From Lawsonibacter asaccharolyticus (GTDB lineage: Bacteria > Bacillota > Clostridia > Oscillospirales > Oscillospiraceae), in NCBI GenBank assembly GCA_003112755.1, contig BFBT01000001.1:2108001-2172000 (forward strand): DNA of 64,000 nucleotides, read 5' to 3'. Positions 16,285-25,526 of the stretch are shown piece by piece. The notes beneath the pieces were generated by a model that was not told the origin of the DNA, ran no database searches, and worked only from the letters and a program-made list of their open reading frames with translations. Position 1 is the first letter of the stretch. The number at the start of each line of letters is the position of its first letter. Position numbers and translations under genes: made by a program.

Positions 16285-17928
16285 CTACACGTCGCTGTCC
16301 ACATATTGGACGGAGCCGTCGGTCTCCAGGTTGGCCACGATGGCCAGAGCCTGGTTGACCCCGGCCGTGATAGCTTCAGAGGTCGCGGTAGCCCCGGTTA
16401 CCACATCCACCGAGTTGGCACCAGAGGTCCGGATGGTGCCTGACATGCCCACATACTTTCGCAGCTGGGCATTCTCCATGGCCATGGTCCCCATCCCTGT
16501 GGACTCACTGTGGTCCGTCACCGCCACACCGGTGACCTGGCCGTTCAGGTCCACGCCCACCACCATGGTGATGGGGCCGCTGAAGCCATGGGTCTGGACC
16601 TCCACACAGTACCCCAGCAGCTCATTTTCCCGGTACCCTGCCGTGATGCTCAGGGCATTTGGGGCGCGGTAAGGGGTCTCAGTGCTGATCTCAGCCCCCG
16701 GCATCACCTGGGCCAGCAGGGCCTCCTCCGCCCGCAGCTCAGAGCGCTGGGTGTCCAGGCTGGTGAGCCAGTAGGTGGAGTAGATCCCCAGACCGGTGAC
16801 CATCACCACCGCCAGCAGGATGCCGGCGGCCTTGGCCTGGGGCCGGAGCTGGTCCAGATAGCGCTCGCCGGGCATGGTCCCCCAGGACAGGGAGGAGGGG
16901 CGGCCCGGATTGACAAATTTGATCTCAGACAGGCTCTCCCCTGCGGCGCGGAGCCCCTCCCGCACGGCGGTGAAGCGCTCCACCCCGAACCGGCGGGGCA
17001 TCCCCGCCCGGTCCATGAGCCACACCAGGCAGTTCATGGTCAGGATAGCCCAGCCCACCCCGTCGGGGTAGGAGCCATAGTACCGGAGCAGTACAGTGAG
17101 GAGGCCGCAGCCCACCCCGTATAGTACCTGTCCCCGGGGGGTGACAGGGGAGGTGGTGTAGTCGGTCGCCATAAAGAAAGCCCCAAGCACAAGCCCGCCG
17201 CTGCACAGCTGGGCCGTCATCCACTCCAGGGAGGTGCCATCCCGGGGGAAGAGGAAGGTGAGGACGGCCACGGTCCCCAGAAAGGCCGCCGGGATGCGTG
17301 GGGAGATGACCCTGCGCATGATCAGGTACAGGCCGCCCAGCAGCAGCATAAAGATAGATACCTCCCCGATGGATCCGCCGTGCTGGCCCAGCAGCATCTG
17401 CCCCATGTCCAGCTCGGGCAGTCTGCCGCTGTGCAGGGCGGCCATGGGGGTGGGGGAGGTGACGGCGTCCATCTCACCCCAAACGGGGAGATAGTCCAGC
17501 GCGTCCACCCAGGTGGTCATCAAGAAGGGGAAGGTGGACAGCAGCATCCGCCCAGCCAGAGCCGGGTTCATGAAGTTTTTGCCCAGCCCGCCGTAGAACT
17601 GTTTCACCACCACGATGGCAAAGACACCCCCCAGCAGGGGGACCCAGTAGGGGGAGGCCGCCGGCAGACACATGGCCAGCAGCAGGCCGGTGACACAGGC
17701 AGAGCAATCCCGCAGGGTGTTGGACTGGTGGGTCAGCCGCCGGTAGAGATACTCCGACAGGACGCAGGCGCCCACCGAGATCAGGGTGAGAGCCAGCACT
17801 CTGGGACCGAAGAGATAGACGGACATGCCCAGGGCGGGGATCAGGGCCACGATCACATCCAGCATGATGGAGGTAGTGCTGGTGGCCTGTGCCAGCTGAG
17901 GCGGGACAGAGGTGCGGAGATCAGCCAT
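16285..17928 (-). CDS. RnfD-RnfG fusion protein
   Basis: A 547-residue fusion. The first 330 residues are RnfD: about nine membrane helices and the segment DAVTSPTPM, where Thr160 takes the place of the covalent-FMN threonine of the family (usually SGAT). From about residue 375 a single membrane helix leads into a periplasmic-side FMN_bind domain of RnfG, with the flavinylation motif TGATATS (Thr516 predicted FMN site). In most Clostridia rnfD and rnfG are separate genes. RnfD and RnfG carry electrons from ferredoxin toward NAD+ while ions are pumped. The gene overlaps rnfC by 8 bases. Confidence 0.87.
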   Translation of the reverse strand: MADLRTSVPPQLAQATSTTSIMLDVIVALIPALGMSVYLFGPRVLALTLISVGACVLSEYLYRRLTHQSNTLRDCSACVTGLLLAMCLPAASPYWVPLLGGVFAIVVVKQFYGGLGKNFMNPALAGRMLLSTFPFLMTTWVDALDYLPVWGEMDAVTSPTPMAALHSGRLPELDMGQMLLGQHGGSIGEVSIFMLLLGGLYLIMRRVISPRIPAAFLGTVAVLTFLFPRDGTSLEWMTAQLCSGGLVLGAFFMATDYTTSPVTPRGQVLYGVGCGLLTVLLRYYGSYPDGVGWAILTMNCLVWLMDRAGMPRRFGVERFTAVREGLRAAGESLSEIKFVNPGRPSSLSWGTMPGERYLDQLRPQAKAAGILLAVVMVTGLGIYSTYWLTSLDTQRSELRAEEALLAQVMPGAEISTETPYRAPNALSITAGYRENELLGYCVEVQTHGFSGPITMVVGVDLNGQVTGVAVTDHSESTGMGTMAMENAQLRKYVGMSGTIRTSGANSVDVVTGATATSEAITAGVNQALAIVANLETDGSVQYVDSDV

Positions 17929-19258
17929 GGAGGTCCCCCCCTTTCTCCAGTTCCCGCACCTGACCAGCCGCCTGGCGCACCAGGTCGGCCAGAGGGATAT
18001 GGGCCGGACAGATATAGGTGCAGCATCCGCAGTCCATGCAGTCCTGCGGATGGAGGGAGCGCAGGCGCTCCGCCGCGTTTTCCTTCAGGGCCCGGACCAC
18101 AAAGATGGGGGAGAGGTGCATGGGGCAGACGGAGACGCATTGCCCACACCGAATACAGACGGTGGGAGCCTGTTCCCGGGGCTGCTCCCAGGGGGCCAGA
18201 CACAGAAGGCCGTTGGTGTTGGGCAGTACCGGGGCCTCCAGGCTCTTCTGGGTCACCCCTGTCATGGGGCCGCCCACCAGGATCAGGCCCGGCTCCTCCC
18301 GGAAGCCGCCGGCGGAGGAGACCAGCTCCTTCAGCGGCGTGCCCAGGGGGACCCACAGGTTGCGGGGCCGGGCTACCGCGCCCCCCGTCACCGTCACGGC
18401 CCGGTGGGTCAGGGGGAGGCCTTTGTTCAGTGCCTCGCCCACCGCAAAGGCTGCCGAGACGTTGAAGACCACACAGCGTACGTCCTCCGCCCGGCCTCCC
18501 GGCGGGACCTCCCGGCGGGTGACCGACTGGACGATCTGTTTCTCCGCCCCCATGGGGTAGCGGGTGCGGATGGTCTTCAGCTCCACCCGGCTCCGCTTGC
18601 GGCTGATGCGGCGCTCCAGCGCCTCCACGGCGGTGAGCATGTCGCTCTCCGCCGCCAGCACCACCCGGTCCACACCCAGCACCTTGGCAAGAGCGCGGGT
18701 CCCCTTCAGAATGGGCTCCCCCCGCTCCTGGAGCAGGCGCAGGTCGGCAGTGATATAGGGCTCACACTCAGCGGCGTTGACGATCAGGGTGTCCACCCGG
18801 CCCCGGGCCCGGAGGATCTTCACCTGGGCGGGGAGGGGATCACTGCCCATATCCACGATGCCGGCGGCTTCTATCCGGACCATCAGCTCCTCCTGGGACG
18901 CCTGGCTGAGCTTGATGCCCTCAGGCCGCTCTGGCCAGGGCGTATTGTCCCCATCGTTGGCGATGACGATGGCGGGGGCGCGGCCGCCCCAGGGGTGGGG
19001 CAGCTCCCGGATGGCCTCCACCCGTCCGGAGACGCTGGCGTGGAGCACCGCCCCGTCCTCGCCCTCCGGACGGGCGATAGGCTGTCCCGCATACACCCGT
19101 TCCCCAGCTTTGACCAGGGGGAGGGAGGAGGGACCTCCGTGAAAAGCCAGAGGCAGGGCCACCTGGGCCGGGGGGTGCTCCAGCAGCATCAGCGGCTTGC
19201 GCCGGGTATTTTCTTTTCGGGAAGCGGGGTGTATCCCGCCGAACATGGAACTGGCCAT
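17921..19258 (-). CDS. rnfC: RnfC, soluble NADH/ferredoxin-side subunit
   Basis: A 445-residue protein with the RnfC start FGGIHP, the NQRF-like region NAAECEPYITADLRLL, a GGPMTG loop and two ferredoxin-type 4Fe-4S motifs near the C-terminus (CIRCGQCVSVCP and CMDCGCCTYICP). RnfC binds NAD(H)/FMN and passes electrons to the membrane part. Its start at 19258 follows GGGAGGT. It is the promoter-proximal gene of the rnfC-rnfDG-rnfA operon; the promoter is at 19335-19363. Confidence 0.92.
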   Translation of the reverse strand: MASSMFGGIHPASRKENTRRKPLMLLEHPPAQVALPLAFHGGPSSLPLVKAGERVYAGQPIARPEGEDGAVLHASVSGRVEAIRELPHPWGGRAPAIVIANDGDNTPWPERPEGIKLSQASQEELMVRIEAAGIVDMGSDPLPAQVKILRARGRVDTLIVNAAECEPYITADLRLLQERGEPILKGTRALAKVLGVDRVVLAAESDMLTAVEALERRISRKRSRVELKTIRTRYPMGAEKQIVQSVTRREVPPGGRAEDVRCVVFNVSAAFAVGEALNKGLPLTHRAVTVTGGAVARPRNLWVPLGTPLKELVSSAGGFREEPGLILVGGPMTGVTQKSLEAPVLPNTNGLLCLAPWEQPREQAPTVCIRCGQCVSVCPMHLSPIFVVRALKENAAERLRSLHPQDCMDCGCCTYICPAHIPLADLVRQAAGQVRELEKGGDLHG

Positions 19259-19334
19259 GGATTACCTCCCTGCACAGGGGCGCGGCCCTCTGTGCCGATG
19301 GATGGGCGCCCGAGGGCGCGTACATAGTGACAAT

Positions 19335-19363
19335 ATCATACTCGTGTCCCGGGAAAATGTCCA
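19335..19363 (-). promoter_or_regulatory. Promoter of the rnf operon
   Basis: Minus strand TGGACA (19363-19358), 17-bp spacer, TATGAT (19340-19335). Confidence 0.6.
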
Positions 19364-19428
19364 GTAGATCCGGGAAAATTCACATTTTGCTCAAAAAATG
19401 ACGAACCGTGCCCGCGGTTTTGTCGAAA

Positions 19429-19458
19429 GAGAGCGGCGCCCGGCCAGGCGCCGCTCTC
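19429..19458 (-). terminator. Hairpin after the DUF975 gene
   Basis: GAGAGCGGCGCC pairs perfectly with GGCGCCGCTCTC; the T-tract on the minus strand is short (TCTTTC), so termination may be partial. Confidence 0.55.
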
Positions 19459-19501
19459 ATATCCATTTATCGGCTGCGCTGTGCCCACATTCCGGCGGAC
19501 A

Positions 19502-20371
19502 TCAGCTCTGCGCCTCCGTCTCCGGGGCGGCCGGCCGTCCCTCCAGGATGGAGCGGTAAAACAGGGCCTCCGCCGCCGTGCGGTAGGGGGTCAGCCACAG
19601 GGTGAGGGGCAGATTGATCAGGAGGGCCAGACCAGCGGCCGGGATGAGACTGGACAGGACGGAGTAGAACTGCGCGACCGAGTTGACCTGGGCCAGGATA
19701 CCGGGGAGGAAGGGCAGATAGGCCAGCAGGGTGAGCAGGACGCCCAGCAGTTCCCAGCCCAGGAAGGAAACATACAGCTTGAACAGCTCCCACTTGCGCC
19801 CCCGCATCATCTCCACGCTGCGGCGGACCGCAGCCCCCGCGCCGTCGTCCGGGTAGTCGGCCAGCAGGTAGGGGGCCATGGCATAGCGGAGCATGATGGC
19901 AAAGACTGCCGCATAGATTCCTGCCATCACCAGCAGTTGCAGAAACAGGGAATCAAGGACAAAAAAAGCCAGGATGGTGGTCACAAAGATCAGAAGCAGG
20001 GACCACAGGAAGGTGAACAGCAGGATCAGCAGGTTCATGGCAATGACCCGCCCTGCGATGCCGAAACCCTCCAGCAGCGTCCCATACCCCGCCTGCTGGC
20101 TGCGGGTGACGCGGAGGGCCCACAGGCGATAGCCAAAGTCCATCACCCACAGATAGAGGGTCAGCAGGATGGAGATAAACAAGCTGAGCCATCCCACAGT
20201 TCCGCCCCAAAGCAGGTCCGCAGGCTGGAAGGTGGGGGCGAGCCAGCCTACCACAGTGCTCAATCCTTCGGTCAGCAGCAGATACACCAGGGTAACCAGC
20301 CAGAACACGGGGGCCGCCGCACGGATGGCCTGCTTGGCCTGCGCCTTCAGGCCTTTTCGGTCGATCTTCAT
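19502..20371 (-). CDS. DUF975-family membrane protein
   Basis: A 289-residue protein with six hydrophobic segments. It shows the DUF975 hallmark RRSVEMMRGRKWELFKLYVSFLGW, split here as the amphipathic helix RRSVEMMRGRKWELFKL plus the following helix. The function is unknown; members are common in Clostridia and lactic acid bacteria. It follows the beta-CASP nuclease gene by 30 bases and is likely cotranscribed. Confidence 0.85.
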   Translation of the reverse strand: MKIDRKGLKAQAKQAIRAAAPVFWLVTLVYLLLTEGLSTVVGWLAPTFQPADLLWGGTVGWLSLFISILLTLYLWVMDFGYRLWALRVTRSQQAGYGTLLEGFGIAGRVIAMNLLILLFTFLWSLLLIFVTTILAFFVLDSLFLQLLVMAGIYAAVFAIMLRYAMAPYLLADYPDDGAGAAVRRSVEMMRGRKWELFKLYVSFLGWELLGVLLTLLAYLPFLPGILAQVNSVAQFYSVLSSLIPAAGLALLINLPLTLWLTPYRTAAEALFYRSILEGRPAAPETEAQS

Positions 20372-20401
20372 ATACGCTCCTCTCTCCTGCCCGGGGGCAG
20401 A

Positions 20402-22000
20402 TCAAGCATCCCATTTCTCCATGATGGCCTTCAGCTGGTCGGCCAGCCGTCCCAGGTCCTTGTTGGCCCGGCCGCGGCTGCGGCCCACCATATCCTGGAG
20501 CTGTTTGGTCACGTCCACCAGGCGGACATAGGCCGCCGAAGGGGCGGAGGCGCCGCCAGTGGTCCGCTTGCCCTCCAGCACCACGCCCTTGGCCAGCATC
20601 CGGTCCGCAGCCAGGTCGTAGACCTCCTGGTACAGAGGTGCGTGGGCGGGGATGCCCCGCTGGTTCAGGTCCTCAGCAAACAGCTCGGTGACCGGCGCGT
20701 CTCCGTGGACCACAAAGACCTGCCGGGGCGCCGGCGCGATGTGGCCCACCCACTCCAGCAGGTGATCCCGGTCCGCGTGGGAGCTGAGCCCCTTGAAGTT
20801 GACGATACGGGCCCGGACGGCGATTTCCTCGCCGAACAGCTTCACCGTCTTGGCGCCCTCCAGCAGGCGGCGGCCCAGGGACCCCTCCGCCTGATAGCCC
20901 ACGAAGACCACCGCGCACTCCGGCCGCCACAGGTTATGCTTCAGGTGGTGACGGATGCGGCCGGCGTCGCACATGCCGGAGGCGGAGATGATGATCTTGG
21001 GGGACGGGTCCATATTCAGTGCCTTGGACTCCTCCGTGGACTGGGTCAGGGTCAGGCCGGGGAAGGTGAACAGGTCGTCCCCCCCCTGGAGCACCGCAAT
21101 GGCCTCCTCGTCCAGATAGCCGTGGAGGTCGCCGGAGTACACCCGGGTGGCCTCCGCAGCCAGCGGGCTGTCCACGCACACGGTGAAGTTGGGGGCGCTC
21201 TTCACCAGCCCACGGTCCTTGATCTCCCGGAGGAAGTAGAGCAGCTCCTGGGTGCGGCCCACCGCGAAGGAGGGGATCACGATGTTCCCACCCTTGGCGA
21301 ACACCTCGTCGATGAGCTGGGCCAGAGACTCGGTGTAGCTCTCCGGCGGCTCATGGTTCCGGTCGCCATAGGTGGACTCCATGACCACATAGTCCGCATC
21401 CTCCACAAAGGAAGGGTCGCGGATAATGGGCTGGTCGATGTTGCCCAGGTCGCCGGAGAAGACGATCTTCCGCTCCACATCCCCCTCGGTGAGCCACAGC
21501 TCCACCTCAGAGGAGCCCAGCAGGTGGCCCGCATCGGTGAAGCGGACCCGGACTCCCTCGCACAGATCCAGCACCTGGCCGTACTCCACGGGATAGAGCT
21601 GCTGGAGGGCGGCCTCCGCGTCAGCCACAGTGTAGAGAGGCTCCACTGCGTCACGGCCGGCCCGCTTGCCCTTCTGGTTCTGCCACTGGGCGTCGCTCTC
21701 CTGGATATGGGCCGAGTCCCGCAGCATGATGGACAGGAGCTGGGCGGTGAGACGGGTGGTGATGATCTGCCCCTGGAACCCCTCCTTGACCAGCAGTGGC
21801 AGCCGGCCGGAGTGGTCGATGTGGGCGTGGGTGACCAGGCAGTAATCGATCTGGCCGGGGGCGAAGTCCAGGGCGTTGTCGTCGTGCTCGTCCCGGCCCT
21901 GCTGCAAGCCGCAGTCGATGAGGATCTTCCTGCCGTTGACTTCCAGACAGTGGCAGCTCCCCGTGACAGCGTGGGCCGCGCCGAAGAAACTCAGCTTCAT
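20402..22000 (-). CDS. Beta-CASP metallo-beta-lactamase-fold ribonuclease-like protein
   Basis: A 532-residue protein. The N-terminal metallo-beta-lactamase part has HAHIDHSG (HxHxDH zinc motif), DAGHLLGSSEVEL and GDLGN. The beta-CASP insert (about 250-370) includes SFAVGRTQELL and ISASGMCDAGRIRHHL, and the C-terminal RMMBL part includes LSSHADRDHLLEW. Such proteins are usually RNA endo/exonucleases of the CPSF73/TTHA0252 type. The start at 22000 is preceded by AAGGAGGA. Confidence 0.9.
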   Translation of the reverse strand: MKLSFFGAAHAVTGSCHCLEVNGRKILIDCGLQQGRDEHDDNALDFAPGQIDYCLVTHAHIDHSGRLPLLVKEGFQGQIITTRLTAQLLSIMLRDSAHIQESDAQWQNQKGKRAGRDAVEPLYTVADAEAALQQLYPVEYGQVLDLCEGVRVRFTDAGHLLGSSEVELWLTEGDVERKIVFSGDLGNIDQPIIRDPSFVEDADYVVMESTYGDRNHEPPESYTESLAQLIDEVFAKGGNIVIPSFAVGRTQELLYFLREIKDRGLVKSAPNFTVCVDSPLAAEATRVYSGDLHGYLDEEAIAVLQGGDDLFTFPGLTLTQSTEESKALNMDPSPKIIISASGMCDAGRIRHHLKHNLWRPECAVVFVGYQAEGSLGRRLLEGAKTVKLFGEEIAVRARIVNFKGLSSHADRDHLLEWVGHIAPAPRQVFVVHGDAPVTELFAEDLNQRGIPAHAPLYQEVYDLAADRMLAKGVVLEGKRTTGGASAPSAAYVRLVDVTKQLQDMVGRSRGRANKDLGRLADQLKAIMEKWDA

Positions 22001-22087
22001 ACCAGTGTCCTCCTTTTTATATGCCGATTTTTCAGTTTTATTGTACACCTTTTTTGTCGAAAGTTCCAGTACAATCTCTCGCCGCCC

Positions 22088-22861
22088 TCAAATCAGGCCG
22101 AAATGGGCCAGCGCCTGGACCACGCCGTCCTCGTCTGCTGTTCCGGTGACCCAGTCCACCTGCCGCTTCATCTCCTCGTGGGCGCTCCCCATGGCCACCC
22201 CGATGCCCGCGTGGAGCAGCATGGACAGGTCGTTTTCCCCGTCTCCGAAAGCCATAGCGTCCTCCACCGGGATGCGGAAGTAGTCCAGAAGCGCGTCCAT
22301 CCCCCGGTCCTTGCCCCCGCTGGGCGGGATTACGTCCAGGAAATTGGGGTGCCACCGGGTGGTCTTCAGGTGAGGGGCCCGGTCCAGCAGCAGATGCTCC
22401 CGCTCCTGGGTCAGGAAGGTCACCGCCTGATAGACCTCCCGGCCCCGGGCGTAGTCCGCAGGGCGCTGGAGGGGCATAGGGATGGACAGATCCCGGATGA
22501 ACTGCCGGGTCATCTCGTTGATGCAGTTGATATAGATCTCCTCTCCCTCCAGGAAGATGCAGGAGAAGGCGTCGGTCCGGGCGGCGGCCACCAGCTCCTC
22601 CACCGCCTCAGGGGGCATGGGAGTGCTCCGCAGCACCTGTCCCTGGGCCGTGCAGTACTGGCCGCTGAGGGTCACATAGCCGTCGAAGTCAAAGACCTGT
22701 CGCACCGGATCCAGCATGGCGAGGTGCCGCCCAGTGGACAGGAACAGCTTGATCCCCCGCTCCCGCAGGGCCTGGAGGGCCTGGCGGACGGCTGGGGAGA
22801 TCTGATGGGTCTTGAAGCTGACCAGCGTGCCGTCTACATCGAAAAAGATCGCCTTTGTCAT
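22088..22861 (-). CDS. HAD-superfamily Cof-type phosphatase
   Basis: A 257-residue hydrolase. Motif I is FFDVDGTL (Asp8 nucleophile, Asp10 acid/base), motif II STGR, and motif III/IV FGDGENDLSML; a type-C2 cap lies between. Cof-type enzymes dephosphorylate sugar phosphates, nucleotides or cofactors such as FMN/PLP; the substrate cannot be assigned. GAAAGGA precedes the start. A terminator separates it from the CBS gene upstream. Confidence 0.9.
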   Translation of the reverse strand: MTKAIFFDVDGTLVSFKTHQISPAVRQALQALRERGIKLFLSTGRHLAMLDPVRQVFDFDGYVTLSGQYCTAQGQVLRSTPMPPEAVEELVAAARTDAFSCIFLEGEEIYINCINEMTRQFIRDLSIPMPLQRPADYARGREVYQAVTFLTQEREHLLLDRAPHLKTTRWHPNFLDVIPPSGGKDRGMDALLDYFRIPVEDAMAFGDGENDLSMLLHAGIGVAMGSAHEEMKRQVDWVTGTADEDGVVQALAHFGLI

Positions 22862-22901
22862 GGGTGAAGTTCCTTTCTCTCTGATCTGCCCGCCCGGGGC
22901 G

Positions 22902-22942
22902 GAAAAAACAGGACCGCCGCAGGCAAGGCCGCGGCAGTCCTG
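22902..22942 (-). terminator. Terminator of the CBS-domain gene
   Basis: CAGGACCGCCGC (22909-22920) pairs, with one mismatch, with GCGGCAGTCCTG (22931-22942); six T follow on the minus strand. Confidence 0.75.
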
Positions 22943-22952
22943 AAGCGCGTCT

Positions 22953-23852
22953 CTATTCGCAGGCGGCAGCAGCGGGCGCCTGCTTTTCCACCAGGGCCCA
23001 CTCCACCCGGCGGTCGCACAGCTCCTCCACCCGGATGCGCAGGCCCAGGGCCTCCACCACGGGGCGGCTCCCGTCCTCCGGGATGACCGCCAGCTGGGCA
23101 AAGACCAGCCCGCCCAGGGTGTCATAGTCCCGGTCCTCGTCCTCGGGCAGCTGGAAGTCCATGGCCTCGGCCAGCTCCTCCAGGTCAGCGGAGCCGGAGA
23201 CCCGCCACAGGTTCTCCTCCAGCTGGATGATCTCCTGCTCGGCCTGGGGGTCAAACTCGTCATAGATGTTGCCCACCAGCTCCTCCAGCAGGTCCTCCAG
23301 GGTCACCAGTCCGCTGGTCCCGCCATACTCATCCACCACCACGGCCATGTGGATCTTTTTGCTCTGCATGTCACGGAAGAGCACGTCAGCCCGCACCGTC
23401 TCCGGCACGAAGTAGGCCGGGCGCAGCAACGCCCGCAGCTCCTGGGGACGTTCCACATGGAAGTTGAGCAGATACTGGCGGGTGGAGAGGATGCCCACGA
23501 TGTCGTCTACGTTTCCCTGATAGACCGGGAAGCGGGACAGACCGGACTCCCGAATGGCGGAGAGAATGGTCTCCTCATCGTCATCCAGGGAGAGGGTCAC
23601 CATATCGGTGCGGTGGATCATCACATCCTCCGCTGTGGTGTTGTTGAACTCGAAGACGTTCTCGATCAGTTCCTTCTCGTTGCGCTCGATGGCGCCGGAC
23701 TCCTCGCCCTCCTCCACCATGGCCATGATCTCGTCCTCCGAGACCTCCTCCCCCCTGCGAAGCAGCCTCAGCAGAGGGCGGTAGAACAGCAGGATCAGGT
23801 TGCCGGCCAGGCTGACAAAAAACAGGATGGGCCATATATGGTCCGATGACAC
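22953..23852 (-). CDS. CBS-pair/CorC_HlyC-domain protein (hemolysin-like, DUF21-less)
   Basis: A 299-residue protein. One N-terminal membrane helix (about 7-28) is followed by an acidic stretch typical of the family, then a CBS pair (about 75-195, with [26 protein letters not shown] shared by CorC/TlyC proteins) and a C-terminal CorC_HlyC domain (about 210-295). The usual four-helix DUF21 (CNNM) transport domain is absent, so it may anchor or regulate rather than transport. Relatives act in magnesium homeostasis. Confidence 0.85.
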   Translation of the reverse strand: MSSDHIWPILFFVSLAGNLILLFYRPLLRLLRRGEEVSEDEIMAMVEEGEESGAIERNEKELIENVFEFNNTTAEDVMIHRTDMVTLSLDDDEETILSAIRESGLSRFPVYQGNVDDIVGILSTRQYLLNFHVERPQELRALLRPAYFVPETVRADVLFRDMQSKKIHMAVVVDEYGGTSGLVTLEDLLEELVGNIYDEFDPQAEQEIIQLEENLWRVSGSADLEELAEAMDFQLPEDEDRDYDTLGGLVFAQLAVIPEDGSRPVVEALGLRIRVEELCDRRVEWALVEKQAPAAAACE

Positions 23853-23964
23853 GGAAATTCCTCCTTAATACCCGGGGAATAAAATATAAACTATCATACC
23901 ACGATTTGCCCCGCCCCGCAAGGGGACAAAACAGAGGTCTTGCCTGTCTTTGGACACTTTTCCG

Positions 23965-23993
23965 TTGAAAAATCGGCTTGTGCCCGATATAAT
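23965..23993 (+). promoter_or_regulatory. Promoter of glyoxalase-acyltransferase operon
   Basis: TTGAAA (23965-23970), 17-bp spacer, TATAAT (23988-23993). It excludes the upstream ATG at 23940 as a start. Confidence 0.75.
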
Positions 23994-24032
23994 GATAAAA
24001 AGACACCGGTCGTCCCGACCGGAAAGGAGCGA

Positions 24033-24407
24033 ATGAACATGATCAAATTCAACCACTTCAATTTCAACGTCCTGGATCTGGACAAGAGCCTGGCCTTCTA
24101 CAAGGAGGCACTGGGCCTGGAGCCGGTGCGGGAGAAGGAGGCCTCCGACGGCTCGTTCAAATTGGTCTACCTGGGGGACGGCCTGACGGAGTTCCAGCTG
24201 GAGCTGACCTGGCTGAAGGACCGGGACAAGCCCTACGACCTGGGAGAGTGCGAGTTCCACCTGGCTTTCGTCACCGACCAGTACGACGACTTTTATGCTA
24301 AGCACAAGGAGATGGGCTGCGTCTGCTTTGAAAACCCGGGCATGGGCATCTACTTCATTGCCGACCCGGACGGCTATTGGATCGAGATCGTGCCGGAGAA
24401 GAAATAA
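24033..24407 (+). CDS. Glyoxalase I-like (VOC superfamily) protein
   Basis: A 124-residue two-module VOC protein. It carries the four expected metal positions of glyoxalase I: His8 (FNHFNFNV), Glu in FQLEL, His in FHLAF and Glu in GYWIEIVPEK. This pattern suits lactoylglutathione lyase, although Clostridia usually use other thiols, so the real substrate is open. GGAAAGGAG precedes the start; the stop is directly followed by the acyltransferase ATG. Confidence 0.85.
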   Translation: MNMIKFNHFNFNVLDLDKSLAFYKEALGLEPVREKEASDGSFKLVYLGDGLTEFQLELTWLKDRDKPYDLGECEFHLAFVTDQYDDFYAKHKEMGCVCFENPGMGIYFIADPDGYWIEIVPEKK

Positions 24408-25451
24408 ATGGCCCGGGGAGAGCGAAACGCCGGCTGGTCTGGCTTTTTCCTGACCTTCACCGTCTTTGCCGCCATCCTGCTGCTCCTGGCCCGAGAGGGC
24501 CAGGGGGAGGCGGTCTCCGCCGGGGCGCGGCAGGTGCTCGTCATCTACGAGGGACTCACCTGCTGGGCGGTGCCGGCCCTGTTCATGTCCTGGGGGATGG
24601 CTGCCCTGGAGGAGGGAAAGCCATCCCTCACCGGGGCGCTGGCGGGGCTGGTCCTGCCGGCCTTCTGCCTGCTGCTCTTCTGGGGTGCGGCGTACGCCCT
24701 GGCGGCCCACCTGCTGGGCGGCGGGGCGGTGAGCTGGTCCGGCATCCTGGGTGCCCTGCGGTCCGCCGCCCTGGGGGATGTCTATTTCCACCTGCGGGTC
24801 CTCTACCCGCTGCTCGGCCTGTATCTGGTACACCCGGTGCTGCGCCGGTTCACCGCCGCGGCCAGCCGGGGGGAGGTGCTGTATTTTCTCCTCCTGTGCT
24901 TCCTCTTTGCCAGCCTGCTGCCGGCCTGGACGGCCTTCCACCCGGAGGGGGTGGTGGGTGCCCTGCTGGAGAGGCTCCAGGTCCATCTGGTGCTGGGGTA
25001 TGCGGGCTATTATGTGGCGGGGTGGTATCTGCGCCACTATACCATCGGGCGGGTGCCGGAGTTTCTGCTCTACCTGCTGGGAATCCTGGGGCTGGTCCTG
25101 ACTCTGGGTGGCGACGCGCTGCTGGGCGGCGGGCGGGAGCTGTGGTACAGCGACACCGCCCCCGGGGTGGCCCTGACGGCGGCGGCGCTGTGCGCTCTGT
25201 TCCGCTATGTGCTGGGGATCAGTGAGGAGCGGTCCCGCCGCCGGGCGGTCCATGCCCTGGGCAGCTATGTCTTCGGCGCCTATCTGATCCACCAGCTGTG
25301 GATGCTGCTTTTCCGGTGGCTGGGGCTGACGGTCACCGCCTTGGAGCCGGTGTTCTTTGTTCCCCTGCTGGCCCTGGTGCTGCTGGCCCTGTCCCTGCCC
25401 ATGGCCTGGCTCCTGCGGCTGATCCCAGGGGCCGGAAAATGGCTGACCTGA
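24408..25451 (+). CDS. Acyltransferase-3-family membrane protein
   Basis: A 347-residue protein with about ten hydrophobic helices and an order of segments like integral-membrane acyltransferase 3 (OafA/YrhL family): SWGMAALEEG early, YFHLRVLYPLLGLYLVHP mid, GSYVFGAYLIHQ late. The usual N-terminal catalytic His/Arg motif is not obvious, so activity is uncertain. The ATG abuts the glyoxalase stop codon, indicating coupled translation. Confidence 0.75.
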   Translation: MARGERNAGWSGFFLTFTVFAAILLLLAREGQGEAVSAGARQVLVIYEGLTCWAVPALFMSWGMAALEEGKPSLTGALAGLVLPAFCLLLFWGAAYALAAHLLGGGAVSWSGILGALRSAALGDVYFHLRVLYPLLGLYLVHPVLRRFTAAASRGEVLYFLLLCFLFASLLPAWTAFHPEGVVGALLERLQVHLVLGYAGYYVAGWYLRHYTIGRVPEFLLYLLGILGLVLTLGGDALLGGGRELWYSDTAPGVALTAAALCALFRYVLGISEERSRRRAVHALGSYVFGAYLIHQLWMLLFRWLGLTVTALEPVFFVPLLALVLLALSLPMAWLLRLIPGAGKWLT

Positions 25452-25457
25452 GACGAC

Positions 25458-25494
25458 AAAAGGGGGCCGGCGCATGGCGCGCCGGCCCCCTTTT
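25458..25494. terminator. Bidirectional terminator between acyltransferase and TIR genes
   Basis: AAAAGGGGGCCGGCGC pairs with GCGCCGGCCCCCTTTT around a 5-base loop. Confidence 0.85.
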
Positions 25495-25526
25495 CAAATG
25501 GAGTGGTTCTAAATTTTTCAAGTCAC

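Noticed and set aside
19481..22867. Very long open frame (over 1,100 codons) on the plus strand
   Set aside because: It is antisense to the DUF975, beta-CASP and HAD genes, has no recognisable domain and arises from the GC-rich codon bias.
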